Shown here: positions 11,353-20,274 of the stretch, one piece after another
Position numbering within the stretch: position 1 is the stretch's first letter
Layout of the letters: the number at the start of each line of letters is the position of its first letter
DNA from: Rhodovulum sp. MB263
GTDB taxonomy: Bacteria; Pseudomonadota; Alphaproteobacteria; Rhodobacterales; Rhodobacteraceae
Reading direction: 5' to 3'
NCBI RefSeq assembly: GCF_002073975.1
Contig: NZ_CP020384.1
Span: 2,790,001 to 2,854,000 of the forward strand
DNA: 64,000 nucleotides
Program-made: the position numbers and the translations under genes
The notes under the pieces: generated by a model
What the model saw: the letters and a program-made list of their open reading frames with translations, nothing else
Told to the model about the DNA's origin: nothing
The model's database searches: none

Positions 11353-12273
11353 ATGACCGAGATGACCCGCCGCCACGCGCTTCTGGCCGGGGCCGCGCTG
11401 CCGCTGGCCGCCGCCCTCGCCCGTCCGGCCCGGGCCGCGGCGCCGATGATGGGCCCGGCCCGGCCGGTCTTCAACCGCTTCATGCTGGGACGCTTCGAGG
11501 TGACGACGATCCTTGCGGGCAACCGCACCGTGCCCGACCCGCAGACGATCTTCGGACTGAATGTCGCCCCCGAGCGATTCGCCGCCGCGTCCCGGGCGGC
11601 GATGATCCCGGCCGACAAGGCGCAGTTCTTCTTCACCCCGACCGTGGTCAATACCGGAGCCGAGCTGATCCTCTTCGATACCGGGCTGGCGCCCGAGGGC
11701 ACCGTCGCCGCGCTGGAGGCTGCGGGCTATAGCCCCGACCAGATCGACACCGTCGTCATCACACATATGCATGGCGACCATATCGGCGGGCTGATGGAGA
11801 ACGGGACCGAGACCTTTTCCGGGGCCCGTTATGTCACCGGCGCGGTCGAGTTCGATGCCTGGGACATGTCGGGCGACGAGGGGTTCGAAAAGAAGATGCG
11901 CCCGCTGGCCGAGAAGACGCGTTTTCTCGACGATGGCGGCGAGGCCGCGCCGGGCGTGACCGCCGTCGCCGCCTTCGGCCATACGCCCGGGCACATGGCC
12001 TACCGGCTGGAAAGCGGCGGCAAGGTGCTTCTGATCGGCGCCGATTTCGCCAATCACTATGTCTGGTCGCTGGCCCATCCCGACTGGGAGGTGCTCTATG
12101 ACCGCGACAAGGAAGCGGCGGCGGCCACGCGGCGCCGGCTTCTGGACATGCTCGCGACCGAGCGGATGCCCTTCATCGGCTATCACATGCCGTTCCCGGC
12201 GCTGGGCTATGTCGAGACGCAAGGGGACGGCTATCGCTACCTGCCTGCCAGTTACCAGATGATGCTCGAATAA
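11353..12273 (+). CDS. MBL fold metallo-hydrolase with Tat signal
   Basis: A 306-residue metallo-beta-lactamase-fold hydrolase. MTEMTRRHALLAG plus an alanine-rich stretch ending RARAAA at about residue 29 is a twin-arginine signal, so it should be folded with metal and exported to the periplasm. The metal site THMHGDH is at 137-143, with further ligands in FGHTPGH and in GYHMP near the C-terminus. The subgroup resembles lactonases and quorum-quenching-like enzymes, but the substrate cannot be assigned. The ATG at 11353 is preceded by GGGAG; upstream in-frame codons would bury the signal peptide. Confidence 0.88.
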   Translation: MTEMTRRHALLAGAALPLAAALARPARAAAPMMGPARPVFNRFMLGRFEVTTILAGNRTVPDPQTIFGLNVAPERFAAASRAAMIPADKAQFFFTPTVVNTGAELILFDTGLAPEGTVAALEAAGYSPDQIDTVVITHMHGDHIGGLMENGTETFSGARYVTGAVEFDAWDMSGDEGFEKKMRPLAEKTRFLDDGGEAAPGVTAVAAFGHTPGHMAYRLESGGKVLLIGADFANHYVWSLAHPDWEVLYDRDKEAAAATRRRLLDMLATERMPFIGYHMPFPALGYVETQGDGYRYLPASYQMMLE

Positions 12274-12408
12274 TCGGCGAGGCCGGGGCGAAGAAGGCAG
12301 CCGCCCCGGCGCGGCCGGCCCGATCCCCCGCGGCCGGGCGGAAACGGGCTTGGCCTCGGGCGGCCGGGGTGGCAGTGTCGCCCCGCGAATGCCAAGGACC
12401 CCCCACTC

Positions 12409-13356
12409 ATGCACGATATCCTGACCGTCACGCTCAACCCGACCGTGGATCTGTCCACTTCGGTCGCCCATGTCGTGCCCGGCGACAAGCTGCGCTGCGC
12501 CCCGCCGGTGACCGATCCGGGCGGAGGCGGCATCAATGTCTCGCGCGCGATCCGGCTGCTGGGCGGCGAAAGCCTCGCGCTGGTGGCGCTGGGTGGCCAT
12601 AACGGCGACAAGCTGCGCGCGCTGCTGGAACATGAGGGCATCCGGCTCATTCCGCTGGTGGCGCCGGGCGAGACCCGGATGAGCCTTGCCGTCACCGACA
12701 GTGCCACCGGAGAGCAGTTCCGCTTCGTGCTGCCGGGACCGATCTGGAACGAGGCCGGGCTGAAGGCCACGCTGGCCGCGGTGACGACGGCGGTGCCCGA
12801 GGCAGGCTATGTGGTGGTCTCGGGCAGCCTGCCGCGCGGACTGCCCGAGGATCTCACCGAACGGGTCTGTGCCAAGATCGGGGCGCGCGGCGCGCGTGTC
12901 ATCGCCGATACCTCGGGGCCCGCGCTGACCCGGCTGGCCGAGGCTCGCGACGCGGTGCCCTATGTGCTCAGGATGGACGGGCTCGAGGCCGAGGACCTGG
13001 CCGGGCGCGCCTTGCCCGACCGCAGGGACAGCGTCGATTTCGCCTCCGAGCTGGTGGCGCGGGGCGTGGCCCAGGTGGTGGTGATCGCGCGGGGCGCCGA
13101 GGGCAATGTGCTGGCCGCCGAGGGGCTCAGGCTGCATGTGGCGGCGGCCAGGGTGCCGGTGCGCTCGCTGGTGGGGGCGGGCGACAGTTTCGTCGGCGCC
13201 TTCGTGCTGGCGCTGGCGCGGGATGAGGGCCTCGCCCGGGCGCTGCAATGGGGCGCGGCGGCGGCCAGCGCGGCGGTGATGACGGATGCCACCGCGCTCT
13301 GCACCCGCGAGGATACCGAGGCGCTTCTCGAACGCTGCGCGGTGACGGAACTCTGA
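12409..13356 (+). CDS. PfkB-family hexose kinase (6-phosphofructokinase II / 1-phosphofructokinase type)
   Basis: A ribokinase-fold sugar kinase of 315 residues. LTVTLNPTVDLST and DPGGGGINVSRA near the N-terminus are the TIGR03168 hexose kinase signature shared by PfkB, FruK and LacC. The C-terminal GAGDSF contains the catalytic Asp. It probably phosphorylates fructose-6-phosphate or a related sugar phosphate with ATP. No phosphotransferase or fructose operon is adjacent, so PfkB activity is favoured over FruK. It is convergent with the WrbA-like gene. Confidence 0.9.
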   Translation: MHDILTVTLNPTVDLSTSVAHVVPGDKLRCAPPVTDPGGGGINVSRAIRLLGGESLALVALGGHNGDKLRALLEHEGIRLIPLVAPGETRMSLAVTDSATGEQFRFVLPGPIWNEAGLKATLAAVTTAVPEAGYVVVSGSLPRGLPEDLTERVCAKIGARGARVIADTSGPALTRLAEARDAVPYVLRMDGLEAEDLAGRALPDRRDSVDFASELVARGVAQVVVIARGAEGNVLAAEGLRLHVAAARVPVRSLVGAGDSFVGAFVLALARDEGLARALQWGAAAASAAVMTDATALCTREDTEALLERCAVTEL

Positions 13357-13378
13357 GGCAGGAGGGGACCCTCCTGCC
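13357..13378. terminator. Hairpin between convergent pfkB-like and wrbA-like genes
   Basis: GGCAGGAGGG and CCCTCCTGCC form a self-complementary stem right after the kinase stop; the tight loop means the closing pairs will open. It lies between two convergent genes and could end both transcripts. There is no T tract. Confidence 0.55.
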
Positions 13379-13394
13379 CCCCGCCCGGCTGTCG

Positions 13395-13988
13395 TCAGGC
13401 GATCAGCTTTCCGGCGATCTCGACCAGGAGCCGGGCCTGATGGGCGACGGCCGCCCTGCCCTTGTCGTCGAACTCCCCGGCCTTGGCGGAATAGCCATAG
13501 GGATTGCCGCCGGCCTCGAAGATCGTCTGATCGGTATAGCCCGGCGGCACCAGGATCGAGCCCCAATGCATGAAGGTCGGATAAAGCGTGAGCAGCGTGG
13601 CTTCCTGTCCGCCATGCACATTCATCGCGCTGGTGGTGGCGGTCACGGGTTTGCCGGCAAGCTTGCCGTCCTGCCAGACCGGGCCCAGCGTGTCGATGAA
13701 CGCCCGCATCTGGCTGGCCACGACCCCGAACCGGGTCGGCGCCGAGAAGAAATAGCCATCGGCCCAGGCCATGTCCTCGGGCGTGGCGACCGGGATGTCG
13801 GCCATCTTCTCGAGCTGCGCGGCCCAGTCTGGCTGGCCCTTCACGACATCCTCGGGCGCAGTCTCGGCCACGCGCCGAAGGCGGACCTCGGCGCCGGCCT
13901 CGGTGGCGGCCCCGGCTGCGGCTTCGGCGATCTGGTGATTGGTTCCGTAGGTCGAATAGAAAATGACGGCGAGTTTGGGTTTGGTCAT
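13395..13988 (-). CDS. wrbA: NAD(P)H:quinone oxidoreductase, WrbA type
   Basis: A 197-residue flavodoxin-fold protein that binds FMN and reduces quinones by two electrons, limiting semiquinone formation. The FMN phosphate loop is [14 protein letters not shown] near the N-terminus. The WrbA-specific FSAPTRFG lies at about residues 82-89, and [15 protein letters not shown] further on is characteristic of the family. Length is normal (about 200). The ATG is preceded by CGAGG. It is convergent with the sugar kinase. Confidence 0.92.
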   Translation of the reverse strand: MTKPKLAVIFYSTYGTNHQIAEAAAGAATEAGAEVRLRRVAETAPEDVVKGQPDWAAQLEKMADIPVATPEDMAWADGYFFSAPTRFGVVASQMRAFIDTLGPVWQDGKLAGKPVTATTSAMNVHGGQEATLLTLYPTFMHWGSILVPPGYTDQTIFEAGGNPYGYSAKAGEFDDKGRAAVAHQARLLVEIAGKLIA

Positions 13989-14092
13989 GGCAGATACCTC
14001 GTTCGGGTTTCGGCTCTGCCTGAGATATGGCCCGGACCGGCGCGGTCCAGTCGCCCGGACCGGTCAGCGGCGCGGCACGGTGCGGCCGGACC

Positions 14093-14113
14093 CGATTTTT
14101 CGCCGAAAAATCG
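14093..14113 (-). terminator. Hairpin after nadE
   Basis: CGATTTTT and AAAAATCG flank a 5-nt CGCCG loop (the outer CG pairs may extend it), ten bases beyond the nadE stop on the minus strand. The A/T arms give a short U run in either direction. Confidence 0.5.
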
Positions 14114-14122
14114 CCGCCCCGC

Positions 14123-15784
14123 TCAGGACGGGTCGCGCCAGCGGTTGACGATCGGATAGCGGCGGTCGAGCCAGAATGCCCGCTGTGTCAGCCGGGCCCC
14201 GGGCGCCGACTGGAAGCGCTTGTATTCGCTGACATAGATCAGATGTTCGACGCGTTTCACCATGTCCCGATCAAACCCCTCGGCCACCAGATCCGCGACC
14301 GGACGCGCGTCATCGACCAGCCCCTTGAGGATCCGGTCGAGCACCGGATAGGGCGGCAGGCTGTCCTCGTCCTTCTGGTCCGCGCGAAGTTCCGCCGAGG
14401 GCGGTTTCTCGATCACCCGGGACGGGATCACCTCGCCTGCGGGGCCTTTCATCCAGGGCCGGTGATGAGCATTGCGCCAGCGGCAGGTCTCGAAGACTCG
14501 GGTCTTGTAGAGATCCTTGATCGGATTGTAGCCGCCCGCCATGTCGCCATAGATCGTGGCATAGCCGACGGCCACTTCCGACTTGTTGCCGGTGGTCAGG
14601 AGCATCTCGCCGAACTTGTTCGAGATCGCCATCAGGAGAAGCCCGCGCAACCGCGATTGCAGGTTCTCCTCGGTGACGCCCGTCTCGGTCCCCGCGAAAA
14701 GCGGCGCCAGGGCCTCGGTCGCGGCCGCCTGCGGCCCCGAAATCGGCACCTCGTCGAGCCGGCAGCCAAGCGCCCTGGCCACCGCCGCCGCATCCTCGAG
14801 CGACCCGGCCGAGGTGAAGTCCGAAGGCAGCATCACGCAATGCACGTTCTCCGGCCCCAGCGCGTCTGCCGCGATCGCCGCCACCAGAGCCGAGTCGACG
14901 CCGCCCGACAGCCCCAGCACCACCTTCGAGAAGCCCGATTTCGCGACATAGGCCTGCAGCGCCGTCACCATCACCCGGTAGTCCTGCTCCCAGGCATCGG
15001 GCGGGACCGCGCGCGCGCCCGGATCGGCACGCCAGCCTTCAGGCGTGCGGCGGAAATCGACATGGGCAAGGCCCTCTTCCAGCACCGGCATCTGCAGCGC
15101 GAGCGCGCCGCCCGGATTGAGCACGAACGACCCGCCGTCGAAGACCTGATCGTCCTGCCCGCCGACCAGATTGAGATAGACCAGCGGCAGCCCGGTCTCG
15201 ACCACGCGCGAGACCATGATGGTCATGCGGGTATCGTGCTTGCCGCGGTGATAGGGCGAGCCGTTCGGCACCAGGAGGATCTCGGCCCCGGTCTCGGCCA
15301 GCGCCTCGGCCACGTCCTCGTACCAGGCATCCTCGCAGACCGGCATCCCGATCCGGAGCGGGCCAACCCGCACCGGCCCGTCGATCGGGCCACCGTCGAA
15401 GACCCGCTTCTCGTCGAACACCTCGTCATTGGGCAGGTGATGCTTGCAGACCCGTGCCAGCACCCGGCCCCGGTGCAGCACGAAATAGGCGTTGTGATGG
15501 CATCCGTCCTCGAGAACCGGCGCCCCGATCCCGAGCGCCGGGCCATCGGCGCAGTCCCGGGCCAGCGCCTCGAGCCGGGCCGCGACATCGACCAGGAAGG
15601 CGGGCCGCAGCGCCAGGTCCTGCAGCTGGTAGCCGCTCAGGAACATCTCGGGCAGCGCCACCATGTCGGCCCCCGCATCGCGCCCCGCCGCCCAGGCGGC
15701 ACGCGCCTTGGCGGCATTGTCCTCCAGCGCCCCGACCGTCGGGTCGAACTGGGCAAGGGTGAGGCGGAACCGGTCGTCGGCCAT
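14123..15784 (-). CDS. nadE: NAD+ synthase, glutamine-hydrolysing
   Basis: A two-domain enzyme of 553 residues that amidates nicotinic acid adenine dinucleotide to NAD+ using glutamine. The N-terminal nitrilase-like glutaminase domain shows the Glu-Lys-Cys triad in ALPEMFLSGY, CKHHLPNDEVFDE and GMPVCEDAW. The C-terminal synthetase domain has the PP-loop LGLSGGVDSALVAAI near residue 290, then TGNKSE and GDMAGGYNPIKDLYKT. The start ATG has GAGGAA upstream. It is transcribed alone, divergent from the MORN gene. Confidence 0.97.
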   Translation of the reverse strand: MADDRFRLTLAQFDPTVGALEDNAAKARAAWAAGRDAGADMVALPEMFLSGYQLQDLALRPAFLVDVAARLEALARDCADGPALGIGAPVLEDGCHHNAYFVLHRGRVLARVCKHHLPNDEVFDEKRVFDGGPIDGPVRVGPLRIGMPVCEDAWYEDVAEALAETGAEILLVPNGSPYHRGKHDTRMTIMVSRVVETGLPLVYLNLVGGQDDQVFDGGSFVLNPGGALALQMPVLEEGLAHVDFRRTPEGWRADPGARAVPPDAWEQDYRVMVTALQAYVAKSGFSKVVLGLSGGVDSALVAAIAADALGPENVHCVMLPSDFTSAGSLEDAAAVARALGCRLDEVPISGPQAAATEALAPLFAGTETGVTEENLQSRLRGLLLMAISNKFGEMLLTTGNKSEVAVGYATIYGDMAGGYNPIKDLYKTRVFETCRWRNAHHRPWMKGPAGEVIPSRVIEKPPSAELRADQKDEDSLPPYPVLDRILKGLVDDARPVADLVAEGFDRDMVKRVEHLIYVSEYKRFQSAPGARLTQRAFWLDRRYPIVNRWRDPS

Positions 15785-15927
15785 GGCATTCCTCGTCGCA
15801 TCCTGCCCCGCCTCTTAGCAGACTGACAGGCAAGTGAAAGCCGTCCGGTGGCGAAAACCGTTGTAAGCCCGCCGAGGCTCCACTAGGGTTTCCGCGCTTT
15901 CAAAAAGAACCGCGGCAAGTCAGGGCG

Positions 15928-17400
15928 ATGGGGGCTTTGGTGCAGAAAACAGGCAGGATGACGGCGCGTCTGGCTCTGGTTGCGGCGCTGGCGGCGGGCG
16001 GGGCTGCACTCGCCCAGGACGACGGCAATGTCGTGACCCGGCAATATGACAATGGCGGGATCTACGAAGGCACCTTCAAGAACGGCAAGCAGGACGGCAC
16101 CGGCACCTACCGGCTGCCCAACGGCTATGAATATTCGGGCCAGTGGGTCGATGGCCGGATCGAGGGCAAGGGCGTCGCGCGGCTGGTCAACGGCTCGGTC
16201 TACGAGGGCGGGTTCACCGATGGCAAGCCCGACGGCACCGGCAAGATCACCTTCGCCGATGGCGGCACCTACGAGGGCGACTGGCAGGATGGCAAGATCA
16301 CCGGCACCGGGGTCGCGGTCTATGCCAACGGGGTGCGCTACGAGGGCGAATTCCGCAATGCGGTCCATCACGGCATCGGCAAGATGACCAGCCCAAACGG
16401 CTATGTCTACGAGGGCAGCTGGGTCAACGGCGTCAAGGACGGCAAGGGCAGGATCACCTATCCGGGCGGGCGCGTCTATCAGGGCGAGATGTCCCAGAAC
16501 CAGCGCTCGGGCAAGGGTACGCTGACCACGCCCGAGGGGCTGAGCTATGCCGGCATGTGGAAGGATGGCGAGATGAACGGTCTCGGCACCCTGACCCAGC
16601 CCAATGGCGACATCTACGAGGGCCAGTTCGTCAATGGCGAGCGGCATGGCAGCGGCAAGGTCACCTTCGCCAATGGCGATGTCTACGAGGGCGAGTACCG
16701 CAACGACAAGCGCCACGGCAAGGGCACGCTGATCGGGGCCGACGGCTACCGCTACGAGGGCGACTGGGTCGCGGGCCGGATCGAGGGCGAGGGCCGGCTC
16801 ACCTATCCCGACGGCGCGGTCTACGAGGGCCAGTTCCGCGCCGACATGCCCGATGGCACGGGCAAGGTCACCTATGCCGACGGCTCGACCTATGAGGGCG
16901 AATGGACCGGCGGCGTGATCGGCGGGGCGGGCCGCGCGACCTTCCCCGACGGGCTGGTCTATGAAGGCCAGTTCAAGGACGCCGCCTATAACGGCAAGGG
17001 CACGATGACCCATGCCGGCGGTTACAGCTATACCGGCGACTGGAAGGGCGGGCTTCGCCATGGCGAGGGCACCGCGACCTATGCCGACGGCTCGGTCTAT
17101 TCGGGCGGCTTCGTCAAGGGCCAGCGCGAAGGTCAGGGCACCATCACCATGCCCGACGGGTTCAGCTATACCGGCGGCTGGAAGGCGGGCAAGTTCGACG
17201 GCAAGGGCCGCGCCACCTATGCCAATGGCGACGTCTATGAAGGCATGTTCGCGGAGGGCCGCTACGAGGGCAAGGGCGTGATGAAATACTCGGATGGCGA
17301 GATCCGCTCGGGCACCTGGACCAACGGGATGCTGACGACCGGGCCCGAGGACGCGGCCGCGCGCCCCGAGGCCCCCAGCGCGCCGCTGCCCGCCGACTGA
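15928..17400 (+). CDS. Exported MORN-repeat protein
   Basis: A 490-residue protein with an N-terminal signal peptide (basic start, hydrophobic LALVAALAAGGAALAQ, cleavage around residue 35). The rest is built from 18 complete MORN repeats plus a partial nineteenth. Every unit is exactly 23 residues, of the form NGxxYEGxFxxGxxxGxG, with no insertions until a short Pro/Ala tail. MORN arrays form elongated beta ribbons for protein or lipid binding, and here it should act in the periplasm or at the envelope. An ATG at 15958 (MTARLAL) is an alternative start that still leaves a full signal peptide. The last four codons and the stop are duplicated in tandem just downstream. Confidence 0.92.
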   Translation: MGALVQKTGRMTARLALVAALAAGGAALAQDDGNVVTRQYDNGGIYEGTFKNGKQDGTGTYRLPNGYEYSGQWVDGRIEGKGVARLVNGSVYEGGFTDGKPDGTGKITFADGGTYEGDWQDGKITGTGVAVYANGVRYEGEFRNAVHHGIGKMTSPNGYVYEGSWVNGVKDGKGRITYPGGRVYQGEMSQNQRSGKGTLTTPEGLSYAGMWKDGEMNGLGTLTQPNGDIYEGQFVNGERHGSGKVTFANGDVYEGEYRNDKRHGKGTLIGADGYRYEGDWVAGRIEGEGRLTYPDGAVYEGQFRADMPDGTGKVTYADGSTYEGEWTGGVIGGAGRATFPDGLVYEGQFKDAAYNGKGTMTHAGGYSYTGDWKGGLRHGEGTATYADGSVYSGGFVKGQREGQGTITMPDGFSYTGGWKAGKFDGKGRATYANGDVYEGMFAEGRYEGKGVMKYSDGEIRSGTWTNGMLTTGPEDAAARPEAPSAPLPAD

Positions 17401-17412
17401 CCCGCCGACTGA
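17389..17412. repeat. Tandem 12-bp duplication spanning the MORN gene stop
   Basis: CCCGCCGACTGA occurs twice in direct succession. The first copy is the last three codons plus TGA; the second repeats them, giving two in-frame stops. Confidence 0.9.
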
Positions 17413-17469
17413 GGGGCGACAGACCGGCTCTCGCCCCTTCGATGGCCGCGCGGCGCAGGGCCAGACGGG

Positions 17470-18939
17470 CTACATCACCCCTTCGAAGGTCAGAGACGCG
17501 CCCTTCAGCGGCTTGCGGTTGATCCTGTGCACCTCGCGCAGCATCCGCATCGCGGCAGAGAGATGCCCGGGGCTGCGGAAGGTCGCGTTTTCGTGGTCCA
17601 TCAGCCCGGTCTCGAGATTCTGCGCCAGCGCGCCGATCTGCGGATAGCGCGCCGGATTGCGCCGGATCGCCTGACCCAGCGGCGTGTCGCCGACAATGGC
17701 CAGCCGGTTGACCACGACGCGGTCGATATAGGGCCGGTGCTCGGCCAGGAACCGGGCCGTCAGCCGCACATCCTCGGCGGTCTCCCCCGGATAGCCCAGG
17801 ATCGAGGTCATCCGCACGCTGATCCCGGCCTCGGAAGCCTGGCGCACGAAGCGCGACAGCGCCTCGGCATTGGTGCCCCGCCCCATCGCGTTCAGCACCC
17901 CCTGCGCCGCGGATTCGAGCCCGGTGGTGATGCGCGACAGCCCGGCACGGCGCGCCGCCTTCAGCACGTCCGGCTCCAGCCCGTTCCCACCATTGGCCTG
18001 AACATGGACCGAGGCCGTCCATTCGCAGCCCGGCGCCACGCTCTGGGCCTCGTCGATCAGCCCGTGCCAGACCGCGAGGTCCGAATTCAGCTTGAGGTCG
18101 AGAAAGGTGAAGATCCCGGTCCGGTGGCGGCGGCTTTGCCAGGCCATCTCGTCGCGCACATTCGGAAAGGAGCGGCTGCGGAAGGTGCGGCCCGCGCTCG
18201 TCCGCACATCGCTGCAGAAGGTGCACACCCCCCAGCCGCAGCCCCGGCCGGTCATCATCGGCACGATCCGGTTGGGATAGCGGTCCCAGGGAAAGTCGGC
18301 ATAGTCGGGAAAGGGCAGCGCGTCGAAATCGGCGAAGGGCGCCGCCGGGACAAGCTCGGGCCGCCCGGGCGTGGCCAGCCCGGGCACCGGGTGACCGCCT
18401 CCCATGACGCTGTCGACGAGATCCAGCAGATGGCCCTCGGCCTCGCCGGCGAAGACGCCGGAGATCCCCGGCAGCTCGAGCCAGTGCGCCGCAATCTCGG
18501 GCATGCCGAACATCGGCCCGCCGACGACCACCGGCACGCCCCGGCGCGCCGCCTTGGCGGCAATCGCCCCGCACACCTCGCGATACATGCTGTAGGCCGA
18601 GATCAGCAGAAGATCGGTGCCGCGCCCGAGCGCGCCCTGCACCTCGGCCAGGGTCGCGGCCTGGCTGCGGGCGCGGGCGGGACTGCGGGCAGCGGCGACC
18701 TTCCGGCGCAGCTCGCGCACCGCCCGGGCTCCGCTGACCGCCGTGGCATGGCGCAGGACCGATTCGTAATAGCCCAGCGCATGCGGCCGCGTCACACGCC
18801 GGTAGCTGCCGACCCCCACCGCAAAGGGAGAGATCACCTCGACCTCATGCCCTGCCCGGCGCAGGATGGCGGCGATCTGGCCGACCGAAAGCGTTGGATA
18901 ACGGGAAAAATTATTGAGATCGACAATTGCAATGCGCAT
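17470..18939 (-). CDS. B12-binding domain radical SAM protein
   Basis: A 489-residue enzyme of the cobalamin-dependent radical SAM superfamily. The N-terminal 180 residues form a B12-binding Rossmann-like domain (IAIVDLNN start, SVGQIAAILRRAGHEVEVI, VPVVVGGPMFG). The radical SAM core carries the 4Fe-4S cysteines in GRGCGWGVCTFC. The spacing is CX4CX2C rather than the classical CX3CX2C, a variant seen in some B12-radical SAM groups. GYPGET and the ITTGLES strand complete the barrel. Such enzymes do methylations or ring rearrangements, and the substrate is unknown. It is a single gene: no partner biosynthetic genes are adjacent. It has no clear ribosome binding site and is preceded by AT-rich DNA. 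Confidence 0.9.
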   Translation of the reverse strand: MRIAIVDLNNFSRYPTLSVGQIAAILRRAGHEVEVISPFAVGVGSYRRVTRPHALGYYESVLRHATAVSGARAVRELRRKVAAARSPARARSQAATLAEVQGALGRGTDLLLISAYSMYREVCGAIAAKAARRGVPVVVGGPMFGMPEIAAHWLELPGISGVFAGEAEGHLLDLVDSVMGGGHPVPGLATPGRPELVPAAPFADFDALPFPDYADFPWDRYPNRIVPMMTGRGCGWGVCTFCSDVRTSAGRTFRSRSFPNVRDEMAWQSRRHRTGIFTFLDLKLNSDLAVWHGLIDEAQSVAPGCEWTASVHVQANGGNGLEPDVLKAARRAGLSRITTGLESAAQGVLNAMGRGTNAEALSRFVRQASEAGISVRMTSILGYPGETAEDVRLTARFLAEHRPYIDRVVVNRLAIVGDTPLGQAIRRNPARYPQIGALAQNLETGLMDHENATFRSPGHLSAAMRMLREVHRINRKPLKGASLTFEGVM

Positions 18940-20274
18940 CTGGTTTCAACCTTCGATTTAAAAATGTCAGCTTCAATTTGGCAAAAATTACCGAACCCCC
19001 GAAAAAGAACGGGAAACGGCAACCGGCCCCGGCTTCAATTCTGCCGATGCAGGCGCCGTCCTTCGTCCGCAATCGAAAGGACCGGAAAAATGTTCTCTGA
19101 AAACCGGAACGGTTCAAAAGGAAAAAGCCACGCGCCACAAGATGACGCAGCGTTACCCGGCACGTCCCACCCACCCGATCTCTCCGGGCAGGACCTAAAA
19201 GAGATGGCCCGGCCTTGATCCCGGTGATCTTCAGCGTCTTCATCACGAGTTTCTTGCAGAAGGGGTCGCGGTCTCCGGCGCGGGCAGGGAAAGCCCCTCC
19301 GACCGCAGGCCTGGCGCAATACGTCCAGCGACACATCGAGAAGCAGCCGACATTTCCCGGCCGCGCAAAGCGGGGCGCGGGCAGCGCCCCGGGGCCGGGC
19401 ATGCCGCCTCCCCTTGCACTCTGCACCCTGCAGCCTGAGCGGTTGATTCCAACGACATCTCCTGTCGCCGCAAGCCTGGCGCGTTGCGGCGTGCGCGCGG
19501 CTCGCCGATCCTGTGCCGCATGTTCCCGCCCCCGTCGCGACGGCTGTCAGGGCCCCGACCGGTCGAACGGCACCTCTGCACGCCCATGCGCCCACCGCAG
19601 CCCGGTATCGCGGATGGATTCTTGCGCATCGGTCATGGGGCGACCGCTCCGGGGCTACATGGCTCGGGAGGAGAGGCCGCAACCGTGCGGGGCTCGGGCG
19701 AGATCCTGCGCCTTTTCCCTCCCGGCATCAGCCACCGGGGAGGCCCATTCCCCGCCGCGTGCCGGCCTGTGCCAGATTGAACCGTCAGCCCGAGCCGGAT
19801 CGCGGCACCGCTTCGGCGCCCGATCGCGACCGGGCGCCAGTCCCGGACGCTATCCGGCGGCGCCCTGCCTCGGGACCGATGGTCGCAGCCAGGCCCGGCC
19901 GCGCAGAAGGACCGGGTCCGGGCAGCCGGATTTTCGGCCGCGCCTTCGGCACGGGCGGATCGTCCGCCCTTCCAAGCTGGCCGCGGCCTGCGCGCAACCG
20001 GGATCTGAGCGCGCCGAGCCTGACCGTCCCGATGTGCCGGCGCGGCCACGCGCCAAGCCGGGCGAACAGCCCTGACCTTTGGCAAGGCCGGACCGGCCCA
20101 CCCGTTTCTCGGCCGAGGCCGTCGTCCAGTGCCGTCGTCCCGCCCCGTGCACCGGACGCTCCCTCGCGGCCCGGGACAGTCCGGGCCGGAATTCGATCAA
20201 TTCCAGATGCCGGGCATGGGCGGGCCGCGCGGGGCACCTATATGCATCGTCAACTCAAGCGATGGAGGTGGCGC
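18940..20274. other. 1.3-kb gene-poor region between radical SAM gene and msrA
   Basis: The first 280 bases are AT-rich for this genome (runs such as TTTAAAAATG, GGCAAAAATT) and contain a possible 42-codon gene, annotated separately. The remaining kilobase is very GC-rich. It has long overlapping open frames of Arg/Pro/Gly-rich shadow composition and no recognisable domain. I see no tRNA, riboswitch or complete transposase. Confidence 0.4.
19090..19218 (+). CDS. Possible 42-aa small protein (uncertain)
   Basis: A short frame from ATG at 19090, with AAAGGA nine bases upstream, encodes a hydrophilic peptide beginning MFSENRNGSKGKSHAPQDDA and ending DLKEMARP. It is divergent from the B12-radical SAM gene, 150 bases away, in the AT-rich patch. 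The composition differs from the Arg/Pro-rich shadow frames elsewhere in this region. It has no cysteine, no membrane segment and no family I recognise. It could be a real small protein, a peptide substrate of the neighbouring enzyme, or chance. Confidence 0.2.
   Translation: MFSENRNGSKGKSHAPQDDAALPGTSHPPDLSGQDLKEMARP

Noticed and set aside
16040-17330. Periodic 69-bp DNA repeat as a possible CRISPR or satellite
   Set aside because: The period is that of 23-residue MORN repeats in a coding frame; units differ at synonymous and variable positions and there are no spacers.
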